From contig WRKT01000006.1 of the NCBI GenBank assembly GCA_009777995.1, forward strand, positions 62,001 to 126,000: a stretch of 64,000 nucleotides of DNA, given 5' to 3'. Both the position numbers and the translations under genes were made by a program. Every line of letters starts with the position of its first letter. Position 1 is the first letter of the stretch. Below the pieces are notes generated by a model. The model worked only from the letters and a program-made list of their open reading frames with translations, was not told the DNA's origin and made no database searches. The DNA comes from Treponema sp. (lineage in GTDB: Bacteria; Spirochaetota; Spirochaetia; Treponematales; Breznakiellaceae). Below, in pieces: positions 36,051-44,604 of the stretch.

Positions 36051-36206
36051 GAATTCGTTTAGTTCAATTTCAAACTTGAGTAGTTCATCATCCATTTCTT
36101 TAATACGCCGAACAGAATAGCTGATCTGCTTTTCCCATAGGCGCTCACAGGCAGCGTCAAGCATATCATCAAAAGAAGATTCTTCAGGTAAGACTTTATG
36201 TTCCAA
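36027..36206 (-). CDS. 59-residue acidic/helical protein (unknown), TTG start
   Basis: An unrecognised small ORF with a perfect AGGAGG a few bases before the TTG start. The product is charged and likely helical (ESSFDDMLDAACERLWEK, then EMDDELLKFEIELNEFL), with no signal or membrane segment. The ribosome-binding site and its position just after another small ORF on the same strand make it plausible. Its last 24 nt overlap the end of the convergent dacF. Probably co-transcribed with the LysM-M23 gene. Confidence 0.6.
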   Translation of the reverse strand: MEHKVLPEESSFDDMLDAACERLWEKQISYSVRRIKEMDDELLKFEIELNEFLSKEQPD

Positions 36207-36226
36207 GAAGATCCTCCTTAAAGTTA

Positions 36227-36343
36227 TTATTCTACAATTATATGCACAGCTGTATTAGCGTTCTGATCATCGACATAATCGAAGGCTCTTATAAAAGTCA
36301 CCACTGCGATAAATGCAATGAGAATTAAAACTACTTTTCGCAT
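36227..36343 (-). CDS. 38-residue single-pass membrane or secreted miniprotein (unknown)
   Basis: A tiny ORF 12 nt after the LysM-M23 stop: a basic start (MRKVV), a hydrophobic segment (residues 4-18, LILIAFIAVVTFI), then a short acidic tail (FDYVDDQN). GGAG precedes the ATG. The gap 36051-36355 holds nothing else besides this and the 59-residue ORF. Real but functionally unknown; a false positive is possible at this length. Confidence 0.45.
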   Translation of the reverse strand: MRKVVLILIAFIAVVTFIRAFDYVDDQNANTAVHIIVE

Positions 36344-36355
36344 CTGTACTCCATT

Positions 36356-37624
36356 CTATCTCTGCGGACTTAAAAAATCAAGAGGGTTTACCGCCCTTCC
36401 ATTTCTGAACACTGCAAAGTGGAGATGCGGGCCTGTGCTGTAACCGGTATTGCCCACAGTTCCTATCTGTACGCCCTGCCTGACCTGATCTCCGGTTCTT
36501 ACCCCGATTGTTTGTAAATGGGCATACATGGTTTGGAAACCCCCTGAATGGGTAAGTATTATGAAGTTTCCGTAGGTTCTGTCGTATCCCGTGGCAGATA
36601 CCCTTCCATCCATTGCAGATATTATAGAGGTTCCCATCGGTGCTGAAAGATCAATTGCCGCATGGTGCCTGCGTACTCCCGTAAAGGGGTCATTACGCCA
36701 GCCAAAGGGAGAGCTTAGGCGTGAACCCCTGACCGGATATAGAAATAATTCTCCAAGGGCAAGGCGAAGATCGTCTCTGTTCATCCTTGCGCCCGGGATA
36801 AAAAGGTTGGTGCCTGCTCTAATCACATCGCTCTGAAGATCGTTTGCATCAAGGATGGCCTCAAAAGGCACTCCCATGCTTTGAGATATGCTTGAAAGGG
36901 TATCTCCCTCTCTTACTGTATACGGAATGCCGTCCATATTTGGGATTCGTAAAACCTCCCCCTCCCTTAATGTTCGTGCATTTGTTATTCCATTTGATGA
37001 AATGATAGCATCCATTGAGACTGCAAACTTCTGAGCTATACCCGAAACCGTATCTCCCCTTAAAACAGTATAATTTTCCCAAGCGAATGTTTCGGTTAGA
37101 TCAAGAGGTATTGAGTCGGTTAATAACTCTTCAGACCTCTCATTGGAGGCCGAATTTGGAATATTTTCGTTATTTATTCCCACATATCGCGCAAGGTTTA
37201 ACTGACTGTTCTGCTCAAGTTCAGGGCTGACAACCTGCCTGCCTATCCAGTCAAAGCCCCCGTCATGTGAATTAATTATAAGAAATAATCCCATCACCAT
37301 AAAAAGTGCTGTTGCGGCCGGAACTGTAAATGATGGTAACTTAGTTTTCTTTTCTTTCGGACGCTGTGCCTTTTTTACCTGTTCTCTGTGAGTCTTTGCA
37401 GGCTCCTGTTTTATTTTTTCTACGAATCTATTGTTTTGATTATTAGCAGATATCACGCCCAGAGGCCTAAATGCAGCCTTAGTTTTACCCTTTCTCGAAA
37501 AAATACGTGATATTTCTACTTTTACTCTCTTAGAGGACGGTTTTTGATCAGAGCTTACCTTTCTGCGTTTCTTGACTTGTTGCTTTTCCAGTAAACTATT
37601 CATATTATATTGGTTTATCGACAT
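36356..37624 (-). CDS. LysM/M23 peptidoglycan endopeptidase (MepM/NlpD-like)
   Basis: A 422-residue cell-wall protein. A basic cytoplasmic N-terminus is followed by one membrane helix (about 99-118) and a linker. Two LysM peptidoglycan-binding domains come next (about 185-228 and 234-278, each starting YTVxxGDT), and then an M23 zinc endopeptidase domain (about 300-418). Zinc ligands are visible: H321-xxx-D325 and H400-L-H402, with YAHL (H369) in between, so it should be active in cutting peptidoglycan cross-links. It is divergent from lepB with only 30 bp between the starts. The start may instead be the ATG at 37603. Confidence 0.92.
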   Translation of the reverse strand: MSINQYNMNSLLEKQQVKKRRKVSSDQKPSSKRVKVEISRIFSRKGKTKAAFRPLGVISANNQNNRFVEKIKQEPAKTHREQVKKAQRPKEKKTKLPSFTVPAATALFMVMGLFLIINSHDGGFDWIGRQVVSPELEQNSQLNLARYVGINNENIPNSASNERSEELLTDSIPLDLTETFAWENYTVLRGDTVSGIAQKFAVSMDAIISSNGITNARTLREGEVLRIPNMDGIPYTVREGDTLSSISQSMGVPFEAILDANDLQSDVIRAGTNLFIPGARMNRDDLRLALGELFLYPVRGSRLSSPFGWRNDPFTGVRRHHAAIDLSAPMGTSIISAMDGRVSATGYDRTYGNFIILTHSGGFQTMYAHLQTIGVRTGDQVRQGVQIGTVGNTGYSTGPHLHFAVFRNGRAVNPLDFLSPQR

Positions 37625-37646
37625 AAACGATATAAATTATTATACT
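37618..37646 (+). promoter_or_regulatory. Promoter of lepB-ftsI
   Basis: TCGACA (37618-37623), a 17-nt spacer and TATACT (37641-37646). Each hexamer matches consensus at five of six positions. The -10 ends 8 nt before the lepB ATG, predicting a 5' leader of 0-3 nt. A minus-strand TATAAT (37639-37644) overlaps the -10, but it has no -35. Confidence 0.65.
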
Positions 37647-37654
37647 TATGTCGT

Positions 37655-38065
37655 ATGAGAAGAACCGCGGCTCCCGGTCAGAAAACCGTAGGGAGAGTCA
37701 TTATTGGGGCTTTTGCAGTAGCCATTTTCATTAAATTTTTTCTCCTGGATTTTATGGTTGCCGATGGTCATTCCATGGCACCTGCAATTAAGCCCGGAAC
37801 CATACTTTTCGTAAGCAGGTTATTCTATGGGGTAAGGCTGCCCTGGTCGGGTAATTATATTTTACAGTGGAGATCTGTTCAGGAGGGGGATGTGGTTGTT
37901 TTTTATACACCACATGGAGATATTGCCGTTAAACGCTGTATGGAGATTCTTCCCGGCGGGACGTTTATTGCAATTGGTGATAATAGTATTCAGTCCTACG
38001 ATTCCCGTAATTATGGACCTATCCCAAGAAACAATATTATTGGCAGGGTTTTACGAGTCAGATGA
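37655..38065 (+). CDS. lepB: Signal peptidase I
   Basis: A 136-residue S26-family signal peptidase that cuts leader peptides from exported proteins at the outer face of the inner membrane. One N-terminal membrane anchor (about 13-30), then the nucleophile motif DGHSMAP (Ser40), the general-base Lys in AVKRC (Lys93), and the GDNSIQSYDSR box (108-118). It is short, lacking the large insert domain seen in enterobacteria. The open frame extends 15 codons upstream, but that part would lie over the promoter, and the ATG at 37655 fits the normal N-terminus. There is no Shine-Dalgarno site. The stop overlaps the ftsI start (ATGA). Confidence 0.93.
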   Translation: MRRTAAPGQKTVGRVIIGAFAVAIFIKFFLLDFMVADGHSMAPAIKPGTILFVSRLFYGVRLPWSGNYILQWRSVQEGDVVVFYTPHGDIAVKRCMEILPGGTFIAIGDNSIQSYDSRNYGPIPRNNIIGRVLRVR

Positions 38066-39933
38066 GTGAAGAAGGAAACCGGCTGGCCGGTAAAAATCGC
38101 TTTTTAATTTTCGCTGTCGTAATTTCATTAGCAGCTCTTGGTCTTATTTTACGTTTCGGATATCTAATGCTCTTCCCAAGGCAGCTCCCAAGGCAGGTCG
38201 GTACTGAGAGGCTTGCAGGAAGAGGCCCCATCCTCGATCGAAACGGGAGGCTTCTTGCACTTGAAACCAGGCTTGGCAATGTAACCCTTTGGCGCCCCGA
38301 TATTACCGACATTGACGAGCTTAGCAGACTCCTTGCCCCCCTGCTTGAGCAGACACCCACAGAAATGACGAGCAGAATTAACGGCTCACAGAGTGATTTC
38401 CTCTATTTAAGCAGGCAGGTCAGTGATCCGGTAATCAGGATGATAGAAGCGGGTATCAGAGACGGTCGTTTCAGGGGAGTTAATATTGAGCCTGTTATCG
38501 GAAGAATATATCCTGAACGAAATCTTGCTTCTCAGGTGATAGGTTTCATTGGAGATGAAGGTACGGGTCTTGCAGGTATGGAATTTGCCTTTGACCGTGA
38601 ACTAAGGGGAGAGCAAGGAAGTCAGGGCAGGGGCAGTCAAATTTTCCTTACGATCGATGTAAATATTCAATATATATTGGAAAGCATTGCAACACGGGTA
38701 ATGAATGAAACCGGGGCAGAGTCAATTATCTTTATGGCGATGGACCCCAGGACCGGAGATATTCTGGGAAGCGTTTCTCTCCCCGGTTATGATCCAAACA
38801 CAGTGCGTCTTTCAAACGAATTCTCGCGGATGGACCGGCCTGCAATCCTTGCCTTTGAGCCCGGCTCCACATTCAAGGTTTTTTCGCTTGCGGCAATGCA
38901 TGATGCAGGGATAATTAATCCGAATACCACATTTTTCTGTCCCGGTTATTATGAAAGGGTCACCCCAAGGGGCGAGCGGATTATTATCAATTGTCTTGGC
39001 AGCCATGGTCAAGTAAATGCAAGAGATGTTATTGTTTTTTCTTGCAATGCAGGTGCCGCTTATGCTGCCGATCAGATTAGCTCAGATTTATTTTATGAGT
39101 ATCTTAGGAGTTTTGGCTTCGGCTCGAGGACAGGTGCGGGGAATCCCGGTGAAACTGCAGGTTTAGTTCGCACAACAGATCGCTGGTCAGACAGATCAAG
39201 GCCCACAATTGCAATGGGGCAGGAAATTGCAGTATCAGGTTTACAGATGCTTCAGGCAATAAGCGCAATTGCAAATGATGGGATTTTGGTTCCTCCAAGG
39301 ATTATCGACAGGATCGTTTCCCCTGACGGCAGGATTCAAAGGGACTTTGAATCAGGTCAGGCACGCAGGATTCTTTCTGTGGATGCAGCAAGGGCAATGC
39401 GGGATTATATGATCGATGCAACCTCGAATGTGGGAACAGGCTGGCGGGCCTTTGTTGAGGACCTTCCCCTGGGAATTAAGACAGGCACTGCTCAGATGAT
39501 AGACCCCCGAAGCGGGGCTTACTCTAATACCGATTTTATTGCAAGTGCCATAGCTCTGCTGCCTGCCGATAACCCCTCTTTAGCGCTTTATCTTGCAGTA
39601 TTTAAGCCTCAGGGTGAAATTTACGGCGGCAGAATTGCAGCCCCGCCAATAAGGGAAGCCGCAGAGGCTCTTGTAAACTATCTTGGAATTCCAAGGGGCA
39701 GAAATCCCCTGCTCGTGCATCCGGGAGCAGTATCAATACCAATACTTCCATATCCTGCCGTAAATGAGGTAGTCCCTGACTTTACCGGTGTTGCAAAGCG
39801 GCTTCTCCTGCCCCTCCTTTTAAGGGATGATCTGCGTTTTCATGTGATTGGAGACGGCTGGGTTGTTCGCCAGAGCCCGCCGCCCGGAACCCGGCTTCTG
39901 CCCGATACTCTAATTGTTCTGGAACTTGAATAG
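38062..39933 (+). CDS. Penicillin-binding protein 2/FtsI-type transpeptidase
   Basis: A 623-residue class B PBP that cross-links peptidoglycan during division or elongation. One N-terminal membrane helix (about 13-32), a dimerisation/pedestal domain (from GPILDRNGRLLALE), and the transpeptidase domain with S269-TFK, SCN at 327-329 and KTG at 473-475. The last about 60 residues (VPDFTGVAKRLLL onwards) read as a PASTA domain, common in FtsI/SpoVD types. Coupled to lepB by ATGA overlap. FtsI is more likely than a PBP2 of elongation because of the PASTA domain, but this is not decisive. Confidence 0.92.
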   Translation: MSEEGNRLAGKNRFLIFAVVISLAALGLILRFGYLMLFPRQLPRQVGTERLAGRGPILDRNGRLLALETRLGNVTLWRPDITDIDELSRLLAPLLEQTPTEMTSRINGSQSDFLYLSRQVSDPVIRMIEAGIRDGRFRGVNIEPVIGRIYPERNLASQVIGFIGDEGTGLAGMEFAFDRELRGEQGSQGRGSQIFLTIDVNIQYILESIATRVMNETGAESIIFMAMDPRTGDILGSVSLPGYDPNTVRLSNEFSRMDRPAILAFEPGSTFKVFSLAAMHDAGIINPNTTFFCPGYYERVTPRGERIIINCLGSHGQVNARDVIVFSCNAGAAYAADQISSDLFYEYLRSFGFGSRTGAGNPGETAGLVRTTDRWSDRSRPTIAMGQEIAVSGLQMLQAISAIANDGILVPPRIIDRIVSPDGRIQRDFESGQARRILSVDAARAMRDYMIDATSNVGTGWRAFVEDLPLGIKTGTAQMIDPRSGAYSNTDFIASAIALLPADNPSLALYLAVFKPQGEIYGGRIAAPPIREAAEALVNYLGIPRGRNPLLVHPGAVSIPILPYPAVNEVVPDFTGVAKRLLLPLLLRDDLRFHVIGDGWVVRQSPPPGTRLLPDTLIVLELE

Positions 39934-39938
39934 AAATT

Positions 39939-40613
39939 CTAAAAACCGGTAAAAAAGTTTTCTATAATACTGTTTGCAGCTTCGATTTGAGCAATAGTCG
40001 GAGTGGGGAAGGGTATAATATCATCAAGAATATCTTGAAATTGGGAAGCAAATAAATCCCTGTCTATTGTGAGTAAAATTATGAACTCCCATGTCTCGAG
40101 TTCTTCGTTATTATCCTCATCGGGGATATATCTGCGGCGTATCCAGAAGTCATCGGCTTTAGTTGCTCCTATCCAGGGAGCATCTGAGGCTGCCTTAATC
40201 AAAGCCTCATAAAATGAGCCGTACTCATGGTCGGGATGGCCTGCTTCAGAGCTGAAACGTCTTTCTATACGAGCGGCTGCAAGGCGGGGAAAATCCAGCT
40301 CAGGTGAAAATCCTTCCATCCATAGATTTAGGGGGTTTAAATGAACCCCCTCATTACGGCCAATAAATACATAGCGGTTATTGAAAGGCGGGAGTTCCTC
40401 AATATCCTGTAAGCCCGAATCAAGCCATAGATCAACCCATGCGGGTATGCTTCCCCCTACGGCCCTGTTTTTATGGTCAATTATTGTGTATGGCCTTCTA
40501 ATTTCATCGGGATTGGTCACCGTGGGAAGGCCCAAGATATTTCTCTCAGGTCCGCTTTGGCAGGAGGAGAAAACCGTTATTACCAATGCGGCAAAGAAAA
40601 AAATCTTCTTCAT
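39939..40613 (-). CDS. Putative lipoprotein, unknown function
   Basis: A 224-residue protein with a signal peptide ending in the lipobox FSSC (Cys18), so probably membrane-anchored on the outside. The mature part has GGSIPAWVDLWLDSGL, YVFIGRNEG and a mixed helix-strand pattern, with a conserved-looking aromatic core but no known catalytic motif. The arrangement resembles spirochaetal LPP20-like lipoproteins, which I cannot confirm. The ATG lies just after the kinase stop, so it may be co-transcribed with the PfkB gene. Confidence 0.7.
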   Translation of the reverse strand: MKKIFFFAALVITVFSSCQSGPERNILGLPTVTNPDEIRRPYTIIDHKNRAVGGSIPAWVDLWLDSGLQDIEELPPFNNRYVFIGRNEGVHLNPLNLWMEGFSPELDFPRLAAARIERRFSSEAGHPDHEYGSFYEALIKAASDAPWIGATKADDFWIRRRYIPDEDNNEELETWEFIILLTIDRDLFASQFQDILDDIIPFPTPTIAQIEAANSIIENFFTGF

Positions 40614-40615
40614 TT

Positions 40616-41620
40616 TTACTGCCGGGTTTTTATCGCCGGGAGTTTAGTGGCATCTACCTCTCTGCGGTTTGGCATCTCTGCTCCAAGACGAGAGCAAACT
40701 ACAGCAGCCGCCTTATTTGCGTAAAGTATGGCATCGTATAGTTCTTTCTCGCTCAAGTTCACAAGGGCAGAACGTGACATTTTCTTCTTTATATGTAATC
40801 TGCAGAGGAAGGCCCCATGGAAGGCATCGCCTGCCCCAATGGTGTCCATCACCTGTACTTTAATGCCCGGAACATTAACTTTTGTAATATTTCCGTCATT
40901 TTTTCTTAAAAGAGCCATTGCTCCCTTTGGGCCAAGTGTGCAAATTGCAAGTCTTGGGCCCATTGTAAGTATTTTTGCAAGAGCTTTTTCCGGATCAAGG
41001 TCAGGATAGATGTATTCATAATCCCTGATTGACATTTTAATGATGGTGGAAGCGGCTATCATCTTATTTAGACGCTCAATATAGGCATCCTTATCCTTAA
41101 TCATGAAGGGGCGAATATTGGGATCAAAGGAAATTACAGGCGCATTGTCCATTTTATCTGCACCCTTCCTGCTTCCTTCCCTAAGAATTAGCGTTTCAAT
41201 CGTGGTGGCGATTGGCTCTGCTGCCATTGATATGGAACCAAAAAGTATGCAACTCGTTTCTGCCGGCAATGATTCGGGTAAATGCTCCTGTTTTAATCCG
41301 GGGCCTGCACAGTTTTCCATGTAGAAGGTGTACTCAGGCTCCTTTGCCTTTAATTGCTTGACAAAGGCCAGGGGTGAGTTTTGCTCTGAGCGGACTATTA
41401 GTTCATCTCCGACACGGCTTGCCCGAAGCCTTTTTACGAGAATTTCTCCAAAATAATCGGTTGAGAAACACCCTAAAAATTTTACTGCCACTCCAAGTTT
41501 CGATATGGCAATCGCGGTATTATATGGACTTCCCCCCGGCACCGGCGTAAAAACATCGCCTGATCCGGGTATTTGCGTCCGGATCATGTCTATCAATGCT
41601 TCTCCGCAGCATATGATCAT
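40616..41620 (-). CDS. PfkB-family carbohydrate kinase (fructokinase-like)
   Basis: A 334-residue sugar kinase of the ribokinase/PfkB family. The N-terminal signature includes GEALIDMI and GGSPYNTAIAISKLG, and the C-terminal active-site signature is DTIGAGDAFHGAF, with the catalytic Asp. The N-terminal GG-PxN motif and overall length are like fructokinases, but ribokinase- or nucleoside-type substrates are possible. No sugar transporter or hydrolase lies next to it. GAGGAG precedes the ATG. Confidence 0.92.
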   Translation of the reverse strand: MIICCGEALIDMIRTQIPGSGDVFTPVPGGSPYNTAIAISKLGVAVKFLGCFSTDYFGEILVKRLRASRVGDELIVRSEQNSPLAFVKQLKAKEPEYTFYMENCAGPGLKQEHLPESLPAETSCILFGSISMAAEPIATTIETLILREGSRKGADKMDNAPVISFDPNIRPFMIKDKDAYIERLNKMIAASTIIKMSIRDYEYIYPDLDPEKALAKILTMGPRLAICTLGPKGAMALLRKNDGNITKVNVPGIKVQVMDTIGAGDAFHGAFLCRLHIKKKMSRSALVNLSEKELYDAILYANKAAAVVCSRLGAEMPNRREVDATKLPAIKTRQ

Positions 41621-41687
41621 GAGCAGCTCCTCTTATTAACATTAGTTTAACATAAAAAAGAAATTTAAGTAACACCACTAATGGAGA

Positions 41688-43676
41688 TTAACTGCCAATG
41701 TCCTTAATTTTTTGAATTTCGTCACGAATTGTGGCCGCCTGCTCGAATTCCAGCTTTTTTGCATGCTCAAGCATCTCGTTTTCCAGGGCAGCAATGAGTC
41801 TTTTACGGTCTTTAGGCACAAGAATATTGTGGGTCTTTTTTAAGATATCTATGGTGGCGGCCGCGCTATCCCTTTCTTCAACAGCTCTGCGCTCAAGAAT
41901 GTCCATAATGGCCTTTTTTACCGTTGTCGGGGTTATGCCGTTCTTTTTATTATACTCCATCTGGGCCTTACGGCGGCGCTCGGTCTCGGCAATGGCATCC
42001 CGCATAGCATCACTCATCCTGTCGGCATACATTATCACCTTGCCTGCGGCGTTCCTTGCGGCCCTCCCGATGATCTGCACAAGGCTTGTAAGCGACCTTA
42101 GAAAGCCGATTTTATCGGCATCGAGTATTGCGATAAAGGAAACTTCGGGCAGATCGATGCCTTCCCTAAGCAGGTTTATACCGACAAGGACGTCAAAGTC
42201 ACCGCTTCGAAGCTGTGTCAGGATTTCTACCCTTTCAATCGTTTCGACTTCACTGTGAATATAGCGCACCTTTAGGCCAAGACCCGAAAGATAGTCGCTG
42301 AGGTCTTCGGCCATTTTTTTTGTAAGGGTAAGGATGAGTGATCTCTCGCCTGCTTCGATACGCTTGCGAACTTCACTGTAAATATCCTCCATCTGGCCTT
42401 CGCTTGGCCGAACTTCAATTTCCGGGTCAAGTAGGCCCGTGGGTCTTATGAGCTGCTGCACCACCCTGCTCGACTGCTGCTTCTCTGCGGAGCCCGGAGT
42501 TGCAGACACATAAATCGTCTTATCAAGGCGCGCTTCAAACTCGTCAAAGCGCAGGGGTCTATTATCGAGGGCGCAGGGGAGGCGGAAGCCGTAGTCCACA
42601 AGAGCAGTCTTACGGGATCGGTCACCTGCGTACATTGCCCCGATCTGGGGAAGGGTAACATGACTCTCGTCTATAAAAGTAAGATGTCTTTGGGGCAGGT
42701 AACTTATCATGGTATCCGGGGTTTGCCCCGGTTTTCTACCCGCTAAGGGTGCAGAATAATTTTCGATTCCGGGGCAATAGCCCATTTCGCTAAGCATTTC
42801 TATATCGTATTCCACCCTTGTCTTAAGCCGCTCTGCTTCGGGTATCTTCCCTGCATTAATAAAGTATGCATAGCGCTCTGCAAGTTCATCTTTTATTTTT
42901 CCGAGGGCACTTTGAATCATCTCTGCGGGCATTACGAACTGCTTTGCGGGGTAGATCATGGCCCTGTCAAGTTCTTCAACAACTTCCCCCGAAACAGGGT
43001 GGAAACGGCGTATCCTCTCGACCTTATCCCAGTCCATGTCTATCCTATAGGCCTCTTCCAGATAAGCGGGGAATATCTCGAGGGTGTCTCCCCTGCGGCG
43101 AAAGCGGCCCCTCTCAAGTACCGCATCGTTCCGCTCGTACTGCAATTCGACAAAGCGCCGGATTAGGGCATCCACGTCGATGCTGTCCCCCCTTGAAAAA
43201 GAGGCTGTCATCTTTTTATAGACTTCAGGTGTTGCCAAACCGTAGATGCAGGACACGGTAGCGACGATTATGACATCGTCCCTTTCCATGAGGCTTCGAG
43301 TCGCAGAGAGCCGCATCCTCTCGATTTCGTCGTTAATCGAAGCGTCTTTTTCAATGTATAAGTCGCGGGCTGCCACATAGGCTTCCGGCTGATAGTAGTC
43401 GTAATAGGAAACAAAGTATTCGACTGCATTGTGCGGGAAAAAGCCCTTGAACTCGCGGAAGAGCTGGGCCGAAAGGGTCTTATTATGGCTGATTACCAGG
43501 GTGGGCATTTGCACAGCCTCGATGATCTTCGCCATGGTAAAGGTCTTACCCGACCCTGTAACACCTTGGAGAACCTGGAACTTATCACCCTTATTTATGC
43601 CGGCCGCCAGGGCAGCGATGGCCTCCCCCTGATCCCCTGCAGGCTTAAATGGAGATACAACTTCAAACTTTCGCAT
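41688..43676 (-). CDS. uvrB: UvrABC excision repair helicase UvrB
   Basis: A 662-residue nucleotide-excision-repair protein that holds damaged DNA after UvrA loading and recruits UvrC. Walker A GVTGSGKT is at 38-45, the beta-hairpin region is around YYDYYQPEAYV, and helicase motifs follow in order (TFIDESHVTLPQ, YVSATPG, LVGINLLREGIDLP, QIIGRAARN). The C-terminal UVR domain (about 622-657, ALENEMLEHAKKLEFEQAATIRDEI) binds UvrC. Length is typical. There is no Shine-Dalgarno site; a possible promoter ends 8 nt before the ATG. No LexA-type box was recognised. Confidence 0.97.
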   Translation of the reverse strand: MRKFEVVSPFKPAGDQGEAIAALAAGINKGDKFQVLQGVTGSGKTFTMAKIIEAVQMPTLVISHNKTLSAQLFREFKGFFPHNAVEYFVSYYDYYQPEAYVAARDLYIEKDASINDEIERMRLSATRSLMERDDVIIVATVSCIYGLATPEVYKKMTASFSRGDSIDVDALIRRFVELQYERNDAVLERGRFRRRGDTLEIFPAYLEEAYRIDMDWDKVERIRRFHPVSGEVVEELDRAMIYPAKQFVMPAEMIQSALGKIKDELAERYAYFINAGKIPEAERLKTRVEYDIEMLSEMGYCPGIENYSAPLAGRKPGQTPDTMISYLPQRHLTFIDESHVTLPQIGAMYAGDRSRKTALVDYGFRLPCALDNRPLRFDEFEARLDKTIYVSATPGSAEKQQSSRVVQQLIRPTGLLDPEIEVRPSEGQMEDIYSEVRKRIEAGERSLILTLTKKMAEDLSDYLSGLGLKVRYIHSEVETIERVEILTQLRSGDFDVLVGINLLREGIDLPEVSFIAILDADKIGFLRSLTSLVQIIGRAARNAAGKVIMYADRMSDAMRDAIAETERRRKAQMEYNKKNGITPTTVKKAIMDILERRAVEERDSAAATIDILKKTHNILVPKDRKRLIAALENEMLEHAKKLEFEQAATIRDEIQKIKDIGS

Positions 43677-43684
43677 GTACGTTG

Positions 43685-43713
43685 ACTTTATCTTTTGCTT
43701 TGTATAAAGTAAA
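43685..43713 (-). promoter_or_regulatory. Possible promoter of uvrB
   Basis: Minus strand: TTTACT (43708-43713), a 17-nt spacer and TAAAGT (43685-43690), each matching four of six consensus bases. A start at the usual distance would fall 0-2 nt before the ATG. The region is also partly palindromic and gives TTGACT on the plus strand. Confidence 0.4.
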
Positions 43714-43839
43714 GCCCATCCTAATCGAAGAGAGGTAGGTTTGTGGCCCGTGGGTCTGTAAGGGTGTTAAGCTTCTAGCAATCACCCGGTAATACGCATT
43801 TTTCTCGCAAATTACAGATTCCAATACAGGAGAACCTAC

Positions 43840-44604
43840 TTGAACCATATCATTTACACAAAAAATCTTTGCAAAGAATATAGGCGCTTTGAAAAAGAAC
43901 CGGGCTTAAAGGGAAGTATAAAGAGCCTCTTTAACAGGAAGTATGTCACAAAAACCGCTGTTTCCGGCTTTGATTTGTCGATAGATCGCGGTGAATTTGT
44001 CGGCCTTATCGGCCCGAACGGCGCAGGGAAAACCACTCTTATAAAAATGCTCACGGGGATAATTGCACCCGGAGCAGGAGAAATTTCTGTCTTAGGCTAC
44101 TATCCGAATAAGCTCGAAAACGCATTTAAAAAACAGTATGCCGTTGTGATGGGGCAGAAGAGTCAGCTTATTTATGATATGACAGCGGCAGATACATTTT
44201 TACTTTTCAAGGAAATGTACGAGATCCCGGAAGAGACTTATCAGCGAAATTTGGCGAAATTTGCCGAGCTGTTTAATGCAAAAGAATATCTGCACATGCA
44301 GGTAAGAACCCTTTCCCTTGGGGAGCGCATGAAGATGGAACTGATAACAGCTCTGCTTCATGACCCGAAAGTGCTTTTTCTTGATGAACCGACAATCGGG
44401 CTCGATGCACCTTCAAGGAGGCAGATTCGTTCATTTCTTAAGGAAGTTAATGCTATAAGCGGCACTACTATTTTGCTTACCTCACATTATATGGAGGATG
44501 TCAGAAGTCTTTGCCCTCGCTGTGTTGTTATTAATTCCGGCAGGAAGGTCTATGACGGCGATACAGAGGCCCTGCTTTCATCTTCGGGTATTCAATATGA
44601 GTAA
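43840..44604 (+). CDS. ABC-2 type exporter ATPase
   Basis: A 254-residue ABC ATPase of the kind paired with two ABC-2 permeases (COG4586-like). Walker A GPNGAGKTT is at 58-66, signature LSLGERMKMEL, Walker B VLFLDEPTIGLD, and an H-loop TSHYMEDV. The N-terminus has the extra basic segment (KGSIKSLFNRKY) typical of this subgroup. The TTG start at 43840 lies 7 nt after AGGAG. It overlaps the first permease by 8 nt. Export of a drug, lipid or polysaccharide precursor is possible, but the substrate is unknown. The 164-bp stretch upstream holds a candidate leader hairpin and no gene. Confidence 0.93.
   Translation: MNHIIYTKNLCKEYRRFEKEPGLKGSIKSLFNRKYVTKTAVSGFDLSIDRGEFVGLIGPNGAGKTTLIKMLTGIIAPGAGEISVLGYYPNKLENAFKKQYAVVMGQKSQLIYDMTAADTFLLFKEMYEIPEETYQRNLAKFAELFNAKEYLHMQVRTLSLGERMKMELITALLHDPKVLFLDEPTIGLDAPSRRQIRSFLKEVNAISGTTILLTSHYMEDVRSLCPRCVVINSGRKVYDGDTEALLSSSGIQYE

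Noticed and set aside
41731-42258. A 175-codon plus-strand open frame opposite uvrB
   Set aside because: Lies inside uvrB whose helicase motifs are all present; Ser/Arg-rich antisense composition.
43682-43687. TTGACT on the plus strand as a promoter for the ABC-2 exporter
   Set aside because: TATAAA follows at a 15-nt spacing and TAAAGT at 17 nt; both are weak, and the gene is over 130 nt further on.
43663-43848. A 61-codon minus-strand frame between uvrB and the ABC-2 ATPase
   Set aside because: Overlaps the uvrB start and promoter, with no ribosome-binding site and no domain.
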